Assembly: GCF_036634195.1 (NCBI RefSeq)
Contig: NZ_JAZIFY010000001.1
Location: 310,001 to 374,000, forward strand
DNA length: 64,000 nucleotides
Reading direction: 5' to 3'
Source of the DNA: Streptomyces sp. P9-A4
GTDB lineage: Bacteria > Actinomycetota > Actinomycetes > Streptomycetales > Streptomycetaceae
Both the position numbers and the translations under genes were made by a program. The notes beneath the pieces are model-generated. The model was not told the DNA's origin and ran no database searches. It saw nothing but the letters and a program-made list of their open reading frames with translations. Below, in pieces: positions 18,400-26,165 of the stretch. Within the stretch, counting starts at the first letter, position 1. Every line of letters begins with the position of its first letter.

Positions 18400-19355
18400 A
18401 GCAGCTCCTTGAAGGTGTCGTAGTCGGCGTCGGGTTCGCCGGTGGGCCGGTAGTGGTCGGGGTACCGCCCGCCCTCGGTCCACACCGGTTCGACCCGCAG
18501 GCCCATCCGGACCTCGTCGTACGGGATGCCCGCGATTCGGCCGTGCAGGGCGAGTCCGGCGCCGTCCAGGGCGATGTGGGCGTAAACGTACGGGACCTCG
18601 ATCTCGGCGTTCCGTGCCTTGATGTTGACGATGCAGAAGGTGGTGACGGTGCCCTTGGGGCCGACCTCGACCCGGTCGGTGGTGGCGACGCCGCAGGTGG
18701 GGCAGGCGCCGCGGGGCGGCACGTACACCTTGGCGCAGGAGGGGCAGCGTTCGCCGACGGTCCTGCGCTCGGCGAGCGCCTGGAGGTAGCGGGTCTGGGC
18801 GCGGCCGGGGCTGTAGGTGTAGTCGAGGCGGGCGGGGGCGACGATGCCGGTCACGGGCTCGTCGAAGCGGCCGTCGTGCGGGGCGGGTTCGTGCTCCGCC
18901 ACGCTCTCGTACGGTTCGAAGCAGGCGATGTCCGTGATGGCGCCGGAGCGTTCCGCGGCCCAGCGGACGCGGACCCGCAGTCCGGTGCGGACGGCTTCGG
19001 GGCCGGGGGCGTCCAGGGCGTGCAGGAGGGCGGTGTCGGCGCCGTCCAGACGGACGAGCACCCAGGCGAAGGGGGTGTCGAGGGGCTGGCCGGCGCGGGG
19101 CTGCGGGTTCCAGGCCCAGGTGGTGACGGTGCCGGTGGCGGCGACCTCGACGAGCTCGCTCAGCTCGGCGGCGGTGACGGGGTCGTACTCGACGGGCGGG
19201 ACGAGCACGTCGCCGGTCCCGGTGCGGACGCCGAGCAGGGTGCGCTCGCGGAGTCCGGTGAGGAAGGCGGACTGGACGGGGCCGAGGGAGCGGGTGAAGG
19301 GGAATTCTACGACCAGGGGGGCGCGGAGGGCCTCCGGCGCCGGGGTGGCTGTCAT
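18396..19355 (-). CDS. Tandem DUF35 OB-fold/zinc-ribbon protein
   Basis: 319 residues from the ATG at 19355 with AAGGAG upstream. The C-terminal half is a classic DUF35 protein: a rubredoxin-like zinc ribbon CPSC...CPTC (GERCPSCAKVYVPPRGACPT) and an OB fold (GPKGTVTTFCIVNIKA). The N-terminal half repeats the same plan (VQSAFLTGLRERTLLGVRTG, then VAATGTVTTWAWNPQP) but has lost all four cysteines. So this is a duplicated DUF35 chain with one dead zinc ribbon. DUF35 proteins pair with Ltp thiolase-fold enzymes; here two Ltp genes follow immediately. An extension above 19355 would be low-complexity and is rejected. Confidence 0.85.
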   Translation of the reverse strand: MTATPAPEALRAPLVVEFPFTRSLGPVQSAFLTGLRERTLLGVRTGTGDVLVPPVEYDPVTAAELSELVEVAATGTVTTWAWNPQPRAGQPLDTPFAWVLVRLDGADTALLHALDAPGPEAVRTGLRVRVRWAAERSGAITDIACFEPYESVAEHEPAPHDGRFDEPVTGIVAPARLDYTYSPGRAQTRYLQALAERRTVGERCPSCAKVYVPPRGACPTCGVATTDRVEVGPKGTVTTFCIVNIKARNAEIEVPYVYAHIALDGAGLALHGRIAGIPYDEVRMGLRVEPVWTEGGRYPDHYRPTGEPDADYDTFKELL

Positions 19356-19404
19356 GGGCGGGCTCCTTGGGGGCTGGTGTGGGCGTGGGTGCGGGGCCGC
19401 TGCG

Positions 19405-19580
19405 CGGGGCCTTCTCCCCTCCCCGCCCCTTCCCGGACCGGGGCTCCGCCCCAGGCCCCGTGTCTCACACGCCGGCGGGGCTGGATCTCCAGCCGGCCCG
19501 GCGTTCGGGGGCACGGCCGAAGGCCGTCCGGGGGTCTGGGGGCTTGCCCCCGGTCACGGGAAGGGGCGGGGTGGGGTGGG
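19405..19580. repeat. Streptomyces-type intergenic inverted repeat
   Basis: The 231-bp gap between the DUF35 and hydratase genes is filled by nested GC-rich hairpins. CCCGCCCCTTCCCG near 19418-19435 pairs with CGGGAAGGGGCGGG near 19557-19570. Inside are CGCCGGCGGGGCTGGA/TCCAGCCGGCCCGGCG and GGGGGCttgCCCCC. The form resembles the common Streptomyces intergenic repeat family. It probably also attenuates read-through. Confidence 0.55.
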
Positions 19581-19586
19581 GAAAGG

Positions 19587-20387
19587 TCACTCCCGGCGGT
19601 ACACCGCCGGCCTCTTCTCCGCGAACGCCCGCGCCCCCTCCTTCGCGTCCGCCGTGTCGAAGATCGGCCAGCCCCGCTTCAGTTCGGCGGCCAGCCCCTC
19701 CGTCTCGGTCAGTTCGGCCGTCTCGTAGACGGAGGCCTTGACGGCCTCGACGGCGAGCGGGCCGCAGGCGTTGACGCGTTCGGCGAGGTCGAGGGCCGCG
19801 TCGAGGGCGGTGCCGTCGGGGACGACCCGGCCGACGAGCCCGATGCGGGCGGCTTCCTCGGCGGTGTACGGGCGGCCGGTGAGGAGCATTTCGAGGGCGT
19901 GGGTGCGGGCGATCTGGCGGGGCAGCCGGACGGTGGAGCCGCCGATGGGGAAGAGCCCGCGCCGGACCTCGAAGAGGCCGAAGGTGGCGGAGGCGCCCGC
20001 GACCCTGATGTCGGTGCCCTGGAGGATCTCCGTACCGCCGGCGACGCAGTAGCCCTCGACGGCGGCGATGACGGGTTTGCGCGGGCGGTGGTGGCGCAGC
20101 ATGGCCTTCCAGTGCAGGTCGGGGTCGGCCTTGAGCCGGTCCCGGTACCGCTCGCCCTCCATGCCCTTTCCGGCCAGGGCCTTGAGGTCCATGCCGGCGC
20201 AGAAGGATCCTCCCGCGCCGGTGAGGACGACGGAGCGGACGCTGTCGTCCGCGTCGGCCTCCAGCCAGCCGTCGTAGAGGCCGACGAGCATCGGCAGCGA
20301 GAGGGCGTTCTTGGCCTCGGGCCGGTTCAAGGTGAGGACGAGCGTGGCGCCTTCGCGCCGCACGCTGAGGTGTTCGGTGCCGCCCAT
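19587..20387 (-). CDS. Enoyl-CoA hydratase/isomerase family protein
   Basis: 266 residues from the ATG at 20387 with GGGAG six bases upstream. Crotonase fold: an oxyanion-hole segment GAGGSFCAGMDLKAL and AAVEGYCVAGGTEILQGTDI. Both catalytic glutamates of true hydratases seem retained (FGLFEVRRG and THALEMLLTG). It should hydrate an enoyl-CoA in beta-oxidation. It is divergent from the acyl-CoA synthetase at 20572, with a shared operator-like palindrome between them, and lies upstream of the DUF35-Ltp genes but separated from them by a hairpin-rich repeat. Confidence 0.88.
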   Translation of the reverse strand: MGGTEHLSVRREGATLVLTLNRPEAKNALSLPMLVGLYDGWLEADADDSVRSVVLTGAGGSFCAGMDLKALAGKGMEGERYRDRLKADPDLHWKAMLRHHRPRKPVIAAVEGYCVAGGTEILQGTDIRVAGASATFGLFEVRRGLFPIGGSTVRLPRQIARTHALEMLLTGRPYTAEEAARIGLVGRVVPDGTALDAALDLAERVNACGPLAVEAVKASVYETAELTETEGLAAELKRGWPIFDTADAKEGARAFAEKRPAVYRRE

Positions 20388-20450
20388 GGGGGTCTCCCGT
20401 CTCCAGTTCTGGAACAGGTTGCAGGAGTGGGGAGTCCAGTTCAATAGTTT

Positions 20451-20467
20451 TCTGACACTCAGTCAGA
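20451..20467. promoter_or_regulatory. Operator-like palindrome TCTGA-N7-TCAGA (copy 1)
   Basis: TCTGACACTCAGTCAGA lies between the divergent enoyl-CoA hydratase and acyl-CoA synthetase genes. It is flanked by TTT on the left and TTCTT on the right. A second site with the same arms, spacing and flanks lies at 42741-42757. The form is typical of TetR-family repressors of lipid catabolism (inference). Confidence 0.65.
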
Positions 20468-20571
20468 TTCTTCTGCGCACCCCCTTCCCCCTGTCGGCGG
20501 ACGGCGCTCTAATGACCGCCGAGCCAGTGCGCACCCGTACGAGTCGGTACCAGCCGGGATCTGGAGGAACG

Positions 20572-22212
20572 GTGGAGTACAACCTTGCCGACCTGTTCGA
20601 ATCGGTCGTCGACGTGGTCCCCGACCGCGAGGCGCTGGTGTACGTCGATCATCCGGGCACGGGCGAGGAACGCCGGCTCACCTACGCCGCACTCGACGAG
20701 GCGGCCAACCGCATCGCCCACCACCTCGTCGACTCGGGCCTCCGGCCCGGCGAACACCTCGGGCTCCACCTGTACAACGGGGTCGAGTACCTGCAGACCG
20801 TCCTCGCCTGCCTCAAGGCGCGGCTCGTACCGGTGAACGTCAACTACCGCTACGTCGAGGAGGAGTTGGTCTACCTCTACCGGGACGCCGACCTGGCCGC
20901 GCTCGTCTTCGACGCCGAGTTCACCGACCGGGTCGCGGCGGCACTGCCGCAGACGGAGAAGCTGCGGCACCTCGTGCGGGTGGGGACCCCGCCCGAGGGC
21001 GCGGCACCGCTCGACTGCGTGCCGTTCACCGAGGCGGAGGCCGCCGGATCGCCGGATCGCGGCTTCGGACCGCGATCCGGCGACGACCTCTTCATCATCT
21101 ACACCGGCGGCACGACCGGGATGCCCAAGGGCGTCCTGTGGCGCCAGGAGGACCTGTTCTTCGCGGGGCTCTTCGGGGGCGACCCCTCGGGCGAGCCGGT
21201 CAAGCGCCCCGAGGAGCTGGCCGAGCGGGTCGCGGCCGGCGGCGCCGGGATCACCTTCTTCCCCGCGCCTCCCCTGATGCACGGCACGTCCACCCTGACC
21301 GCGTTCATCGCCTTCGACTACGGCCAGCGGGTCGTCCTGCACCGCAAGTACGTGCCGGAGGAGGTGCTGCGCACCCTGGAGAAGGAGAAGGTCTCCAGCA
21401 TCTCCCTCGTCGGGGACGCGATGCTGCGCCCGCTGGTGGACGCGCTGCGCGGGCCGCAGAAGGACACGGACCTCTCGGCCCTGTTCAGCCTGTCCTCGTC
21501 CGGGGCGATCATGTCCGAGACCGTACGGGCCCAGCTCCAGGAGCTGATGCCGAACGTGCTGCTGCTCAACAACTTCGGCTCCACCGAGTCCGGTTCCAAC
21601 GGCCGTGCCACCGACGACTCCGGCCCGGCCAAGGGCTTCCGGCTGCATGTCAACGAACGCACCCAGGTCGTCGACCCGGTGACCCTCTCCCCCGTCACCC
21701 CGGGCGAGATCGGCCGCCTCGCCCAGCGCGGGCACGTACCGCTCGGCTACTACAACGACCCCGCCAAGACCGCCGAGACCTTCTTCGAGCGGGACGGGGT
21801 GCGGTGGGTGCTCCTCGGGGACATGGCGACCGTGGACGAGTCCGGGGTCGTCACCGTCCTCGGGCGCGGCTCCCAGTGCATCAACACCGGTGGCGAGAAG
21901 GTCTACCCGGAGGAGGTGGAACAGGCCCTGAAGTCCCACCCCGACGTCTACGACGCCCTCGTCGCGGGAGTCCCCGACGCCCGCTGGGGCAACCACGTCG
22001 CGGCGGTCGTCCAGCTCCGCGCGGACGCCCCGGCGCTGGACCTGGAAGCCCTCCAGACCCACTGCCGCCCGCGCCTGGCGGGCTACAAGGTCCCCCGCCA
22101 GCTGGTCCTCACCGACCGCATCCAGCGCTCCCCCAGCGGCAAGGCGGACTACCGCTGGGCCCGCACGGTGGCGGTGGAGGCGGACGCGCGGGACGCGGGC
22201 GAAGAGGCCTAG
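20572..22212 (+). CDS. Acyl-CoA synthetase (AMP-forming, FadD type)
   Basis: 546 residues from a GTG at 20572 (VEYNLADLFE) with GGAGG just upstream; an ATG at 20512 is the alternative. ANL-superfamily adenylating enzyme with the P-loop IYTGGTTGMPKG, NNFGSTESG, GDMATVDESGVVTVLGRGS and the C-terminal catalytic Lys segment RSPSGKADYRW. It activates a carboxylic acid to its CoA thioester with ATP, feeding the neighbouring hydratase and Ltp enzymes. Its TAG stop (22210-22212) is the first part of the CTAG edge of a MITE fragment, so the original stop codon may have been replaced or coincided with the insertion site. Confidence 0.9.
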   Translation: MEYNLADLFESVVDVVPDREALVYVDHPGTGEERRLTYAALDEAANRIAHHLVDSGLRPGEHLGLHLYNGVEYLQTVLACLKARLVPVNVNYRYVEEELVYLYRDADLAALVFDAEFTDRVAAALPQTEKLRHLVRVGTPPEGAAPLDCVPFTEAEAAGSPDRGFGPRSGDDLFIIYTGGTTGMPKGVLWRQEDLFFAGLFGGDPSGEPVKRPEELAERVAAGGAGITFFPAPPLMHGTSTLTAFIAFDYGQRVVLHRKYVPEEVLRTLEKEKVSSISLVGDAMLRPLVDALRGPQKDTDLSALFSLSSSGAIMSETVRAQLQELMPNVLLLNNFGSTESGSNGRATDDSGPAKGFRLHVNERTQVVDPVTLSPVTPGEIGRLAQRGHVPLGYYNDPAKTAETFFERDGVRWVLLGDMATVDESGVVTVLGRGSQCINTGGEKVYPEEVEQALKSHPDVYDALVAGVPDARWGNHVAAVVQLRADAPALDLEALQTHCRPRLAGYKVPRQLVLTDRIQRSPSGKADYRWARTVAVEADARDAGEEA

Positions 22213-22256
22213 GGCCTGTCGTCGAACTCCCGTCGTCGCCCGAAGGGCGGCCCTAG
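22209..22256 (+). mobile_element. MITE left-end fragment (48 bp)
   Basis: Begins CTAGGGCCTGTCGTCGAACT and runs to GGGCGGCC followed by CTAG. It matches the first 44 bp of the complete 180-bp MITEs at 23700 and 51460 with a few changes, then is interrupted by the IS701 element at CTAG. The rest of this copy is missing; a full MITE starts on the far side of the IS. Confidence 0.8.
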
Positions 22257-22266
22257 TAGGGCTTGG

Positions 22267-23660
22267 TCAGGTTGGTATCGCCGTGGGTATGTCGCGGTGA
22301 CAGGTGGGGCAGGCGCCGTTCCAGGTGGCGAGGAGAGTCTGTAGTTCGCGGACGATCCGGTAGAGGCTGAGGCCGGCGCCGTGTCTTTTGGGGCTCTGGC
22401 CAGCCGCTGGAGGGTGCAGAAGGCGTGCGCGACGGAGACGAGGGTGACGTGGTGGTGCCAGCCGTTGAAGGTGCGGCCCTCGAAGTGGGCAAGTCCCAGG
22501 GCCTGTTTCATCTCGCGGTAGTCGTGCTCGATGCGCCAGCGGAGCTTGGCCAGGCGGACCAGGGTGGTCAGCGGGGTGTCGGCGGGCAGGTCGGACAGCC
22601 AGAACTGGACGGGTTCGGCCTGGTCGGCCGGCCACTCGGCCAGGAGCCAGCACTCGGGCAGCTCCGGGCCGTCAACGGCCTGGCGGACCTCGCGTCCGGC
22701 AGGCCGGATCCGCATGGTCACAAACCGCGAGTACATCCGTTTCAAGCCGCTGCGGCCGGTGCCGGGCCGGGAGCCCTCGCGCCATTGCACCGGCTTCGCC
22801 GCCTTCCGGCCCGCCGCGATGACCAGCTGTTTCACCAACTGTGGCTTGTCCGGGTACTTCGCAACGGGGGGCCGTCCGTTCCCGCGGTAGGGCTCGGCCA
22901 CCGGCACTGCCTTGCCGGGCTGGGCCGAGAGGGTGGTCGAGATCCCCACCACGTAGTTGAGGCCGCGGGCCTGCAGGCCGTGCCGGAAGGCCGCGGCGTC
23001 GCCGTATCCGGCGTCCGCGACGGCCAGTGGCACGTCGATACCCCATGAGCGGGTCTCGTCGAGCATGTCGAGTGCGAGTTGCCACTTCTCCACGTGCCGG
23101 ACGTCGTCGGGGATGCCGCATGCAGTGCGGCGGGCAGCCTTGTCGGGGTCCGCCTTCGGCGACGCGGGATCCCAGGTCTCGGGCAGGAACAGCCGCCAGT
23201 TGACCGCCGCCGAGGCATGGTCGGACGCCAGGTGCAACGAGACCCCCACTTGGCAGTTGGTGACCTTGCCCGCGGTGCCGGTGTACTGCCGGGACACGCA
23301 CGCCGAGGCGTTGCCGTCCTTGAGGAACCCGGTGTCATCGAAGATCAGCGCACTCGGCCGGATCGCCGCTTCCATTTTCCAGGCGAGCCGGGCCCGCACA
23401 TGTGCCGGATCCCACGGGCTGGTGGTGATGAAGTGGGCCAGGGCCTGCCGGTTCCCGTCCTCACCCAGCCGGGCCGCCATCGGCTCGACCGACTTACGCT
23501 GCCCGTCGGTCAGCAGCCCACGCAGGTAGACCTGCCCCCACCGACGCTGATCGTTCCGCGCGAACGGCTCGAAAACCTCCGCCGCGAAATCCTCCAGATC
23601 ACACCGCACCGCGGCCAAGTCCTCAGGCGTCACATCCGATTCAACGGCACAACCACTCAT
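22267..23660 (-). CDS. IS701 transposase with -1 frameshift near the C-terminus
   Basis: DDE transposase from the ATG at 23660 (MSGCAVESDV). Catalytic-region motifs: IFDDTGFLKDG, PLAVADAGYGD and the C-terminal Glu region RIEHDYREMKQALGLAHFEG. The zero frame reads through ARAPKDTA, loses protein-like character and only stops inside the MITE outside the IS. Shifting -1 at C CCA AAA (22386-22392) instead gives PKRHGAGLSLYRIV, then RELQTLLATWNGACPTCHRD, ending at 22267 within the inverted repeat. That is the expected family C-terminus with a CPxC zinc motif. It is either a programmed frameshift or a one-base mutation. Confidence 0.85.
22386..22392 (-). other. Candidate -1 slippery heptamer C CCA AAA
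   Basis: In the transposase zero frame GCC CCA AAA GAC, the heptamer fits X XXY YYZ. Slippage gives CCC AAA AGA CAC and restores the conserved C-terminus. I did not identify a firm downstream pseudoknot. Confidence 0.55.
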
Positions 23661-23699
23661 CTGGACACGCCACCAACGACTGAACCTGACCAAGCCCTA

Positions 23700-23879
23700 C
23701 TAGGGCCTGTCGTCAAATTCCCGTCGTCGCCCGAAGGGCGGCCCTGCGGCGTCTGGTGCGTGCTCTCGGCGTGCCGGGCGGAAGCCCTCGTACTGGACCG
23801 TACTTGGGCTTTCGCCCGGTGCGGCGAGAGCGCGTGCCAGGCGTCGTGGGGCAGGCGGGAGTTTGACGACAGGTCCTAG
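23700..23879 (+). mobile_element. Complete 180-bp MITE (copy 1)
   Basis: Bounded by CTAG at both ends. The terminal inverted repeats (about 24 bp) start CTAGGGCCTGTCGTCAAATT on the left and end TTTGACGACAGGTCCTAG on the right. Internally it folds back on itself (GGGCGGAAGCCC...GGGCTTTCGCCC and flanking arms). It shows only about seven differences from the copy at 51460. No transposase is encoded, so it must be moved in trans; the CTAG target suggests an IS5- or IS701-like source. Its right CTAG supplies the TAG stop of the leftward hydrolase gene. Confidence 0.88.
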
Positions 23880-25222
23880 CCCGACAGGCCGAACTCCCGT
23901 ACCGCCCCGAGGAACGCGTCCCGCCGTGTGGTGTGGACGAGGTGTCCGGCGTCCTCGATCGTGACCAGACGGCCGTCGGGAACGTGCTCGGCCAGCCACG
24001 TCAGGTGCTCCTGGGGGACGTGGCTGGCCGGGCCTCCCGCGAGGACCAGGGTGGGGGCCCCGATCGCCGGGACCTCCGCCCGCCAGGCGGGGTCCGGGGC
24101 GTTCAGCTGGGCGTCGGTGGCCGGGACGATCTCCCAGTCGAAGCCGAGCCGCCCCTCGGGCCGCTCGGCCGGCGGGCGCGGCGGGTCGAGCGGGAAGAAG
24201 ACCGGGGGCTCCTCCAGGACGAGCCGGCCGATCAGTTCCGGTGCGCGCTGGGCGAGGAGGTACGCGGCGGCGGCGCCCATCGAGTGGGCGACGACGGTGG
24301 CGCGGGCGAGCCCGAGGGCCTCGATGAAGCCGCCGAGTTCGTCGCGGAAGGCGTCGAAGCCGTAGCGGCCGGGCCGGTCGCTCAGTCCGTGGCCGCGCAG
24401 GTCGACGGCGTACACCCGGTGGTCGGCGGCGAGTTCCGCCGCGACCTCCGCCCACGTGGTGCTGTTCTCGCCGCGCCCGTGGACCAGGACGACGGACGGG
24501 GCGCCCTCGGAGCCCCGTACCCGGTAGGCGAGGCGCACGCCGTCCACCGTGACCGTACGCACCTCGGGGTCGAGGAAGGCGGCGACGGGGCGGACGAAGG
24601 CGTCCGCGTCGTCCACCCACGGGAAATGCCCGGCGCCCGGCTGGACGACGAGTTCGGCGTACGGGAAGCAGGCGGCGGCCTCGGCCGCCTTCGCCGGGGT
24701 GGGACCTGCGTCGTACTCCCCCGCCAGGACCAGGACGGGAGCGGTGAGCGCGGCGAGCGCGCGACGGGTCCGTTCCGGGTCGTACGCGCCCTCGCCGTGG
24801 TGGGCGTCGGCCGCCCGGTGGCTCCGCCGCTCCTCTTCGGTGGTCCCGACGCCGAGCGCGCGGCCCGGGGAGGCGACGAGGACGAGCGAGCGGATCCGCC
24901 CGGGGTGCGCGGCGGCGTACAGGGTGGCGAGGTCGCCGCCCGCCGAGTGGCCGAGGAGGTCGATCCGCTCCGGGCCGAGGTGGGCGCGGAGCGCCTCGAC
25001 GTCGCCGGGCCGCCAGTCGCAGCGGTACGTCCCCGGGTCGGCCGGCGCGGCGCTCGCCCCGGTGCCAGGGGCATCGAGCAGGACCAGGGTGCGGTGCGCG
25101 GAGAGTCCGCCGAGGTGGTCGGCGTCGCGCGGCGGGCCGCCCGCCAGACACACCAGCGGCTCGCCCTCCCCGGTGACCCGGTAGGCGAGTTCGGTCCCGT
25201 CGTACGTCGTGAAATGCGGCAT
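23876..25222 (-). CDS. Tandem double alpha/beta-hydrolase
   Basis: 448 residues from the ATG at 25222 (MPHFTTYDGT). It contains two complete alpha/beta-hydrolase domains in one chain. Domain 1 (about 1-220) has nucleophile S93 in GHSAGG, an acid near D171 (GEYDAG) and H199 (GAGHFPWVDD). Domain 2 (about 222-448) has S314 in AHSMGA and a His in DAGHLVHTTR. Both triads look intact, so both halves could be active. Substrates are unknown; esters or lactones are typical. The start is divergent from the CxxCxxxCC/pentapeptide gene. The TAG stop at 23876-23878 lies in the CTAG edge of the MITE. Confidence 0.85.
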   Translation of the reverse strand: MPHFTTYDGTELAYRVTGEGEPLVCLAGGPPRDADHLGGLSAHRTLVLLDAPGTGASAAPADPGTYRCDWRPGDVEALRAHLGPERIDLLGHSAGGDLATLYAAAHPGRIRSLVLVASPGRALGVGTTEEERRSHRAADAHHGEGAYDPERTRRALAALTAPVLVLAGEYDAGPTPAKAAEAAACFPYAELVVQPGAGHFPWVDDADAFVRPVAAFLDPEVRTVTVDGVRLAYRVRGSEGAPSVVLVHGRGENSTTWAEVAAELAADHRVYAVDLRGHGLSDRPGRYGFDAFRDELGGFIEALGLARATVVAHSMGAAAAYLLAQRAPELIGRLVLEEPPVFFPLDPPRPPAERPEGRLGFDWEIVPATDAQLNAPDPAWRAEVPAIGAPTLVLAGGPASHVPQEHLTWLAEHVPDGRLVTIEDAGHLVHTTRRDAFLGAVREFGLSG

Positions 25223-25324
25223 GGCAGCGATCCTCAACGGCCCGGGGCGATCTCCGCAATCGGTTTCGGCGGGAGGCGGTACGGTGAGCGGACCGTCCCC
25301 GATCAGCGAAGGAACCGTTCCACC
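25223..25324. promoter_or_regulatory. Divergent promoter region, hydrolase/pentapeptide gene
   Basis: About 100 bp between the two divergent starts. No clear palindrome. GAAGGAACC lies about 10 nt before the GTG of the rightward gene. Confidence 0.35.
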
Positions 25325-26140
25325 GTGCCCGAGACCCGGGAAGCCGCGCTGCGCGGCGATTGCGCGAACTGCTTCGGCCTGTGCTGCGTGGCGCTGCCCT
25401 TCGCGAAGTCCGCCGACTTCGCCGTGAACAAGGCCCCCGGCGAGCCCTGCCGGAACCTGCGGGACGACTTCCGCTGCGGCATCCACACCCGGCTGCGGAC
25501 GAGCGGTTTCCAGGGCTGCACGGTGTACGACTGCTTCGGCGCCGGTCAGCAGGTGTCCCAGGTGACCTTCGGCGGGGTGTCCTGGCGGGAGGCCCCGGAG
25601 ACCGCGGGCCGTATGTACGACGTGTTCCATGTGATGCGGCAGCTGCACGAGCTGCTGCGCTATCTGACCGAGGCGGTGGGCCGTCCGGCCGCCCGCCCGG
25701 TCCACGCCGAGCTGCGGACGGCGCTCGCCCGTGTCGAGGAGCTGACGGCGGGCTCGGCGGACGCGCTGGAGCAACTGAGCGTGCCCGAGGTCCGCGCCGA
25801 TGTGAACCGGCTGCTGCTGCGGACGAGCGAGCTGGTCCGCGCGACGGCCGGCGGGAGGCCGAAGAGCCGGCGCGGGGCGGATCTGGTCGGGAAGCGGCTG
25901 CGCGGGGCGAAGCTGCGGGGCACCGACCTGCGCGGGGCGCTGCTGATCGCCGCCGATCTGTCCGGGGCCGATCTGTCGCTCACGGACCTGATCGGCGCCG
26001 ACCTGCGGGACGCCGATCTGTCGGGAGCGGACCTCACCGGCGCGCTCTTCCTGACCCAGCCGCAGCTGAACGCGGCGCGCGGGAACGCCGAGACCCGCCT
26101 CCCGGAGGGTTTCGAGCGCCCCGCGCACTGGACGTCCTGA
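25325..26140 (+). CDS. YkgJ-like Cys-cluster protein fused to pentapeptide repeats
   Basis: 271 residues from a GTG at 25325. The N-terminal 75 residues carry eight cysteines, starting with C13xxC16xxxC20C21 (DCANCFGLCC) and then C42, C51, C65 and C70. This is the CxxCxxxCC pattern of the YkgJ/UPF0153 metal-cluster family. A helical middle (80-180) leads into a pentapeptide-repeat segment (about 185-250: GADLVGKRLRGAKLRGTDLR, then LIAADLSGADLSLTDLIGAD), which should fold as a right-handed beta-helix. There is no signal or membrane segment. The function is unknown; metal or redox sensing through the Cys cluster is possible. Confidence 0.8.
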   Translation: MPETREAALRGDCANCFGLCCVALPFAKSADFAVNKAPGEPCRNLRDDFRCGIHTRLRTSGFQGCTVYDCFGAGQQVSQVTFGGVSWREAPETAGRMYDVFHVMRQLHELLRYLTEAVGRPAARPVHAELRTALARVEELTAGSADALEQLSVPEVRADVNRLLLRTSELVRATAGGRPKSRRGADLVGKRLRGAKLRGTDLRGALLIAADLSGADLSLTDLIGADLRDADLSGADLTGALFLTQPQLNAARGNAETRLPEGFERPAHWTS

Positions 26141-26165
26141 CCGCCGCGGCGGCTTCCCCGTACGG

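Larger units (their letters stand above)
22257..23699 (-). mobile_element. IS701-family insertion sequence (1443 bp)
   Basis: Perfect 17-bp terminal inverted repeats, TAGGGCTTGGTCAGGTT at 22257-22273 and its complement at 23683-23699, are flanked by a 4-bp CTAG duplication (22253-22256 and 23700-23703). The YTAR-type 4-bp target is characteristic of IS701. It contains one transposase gene read leftward. Intact ends suggest it may still be mobilisable. It was inserted exactly at the junction between a MITE end and a complete MITE. Confidence 0.93.
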
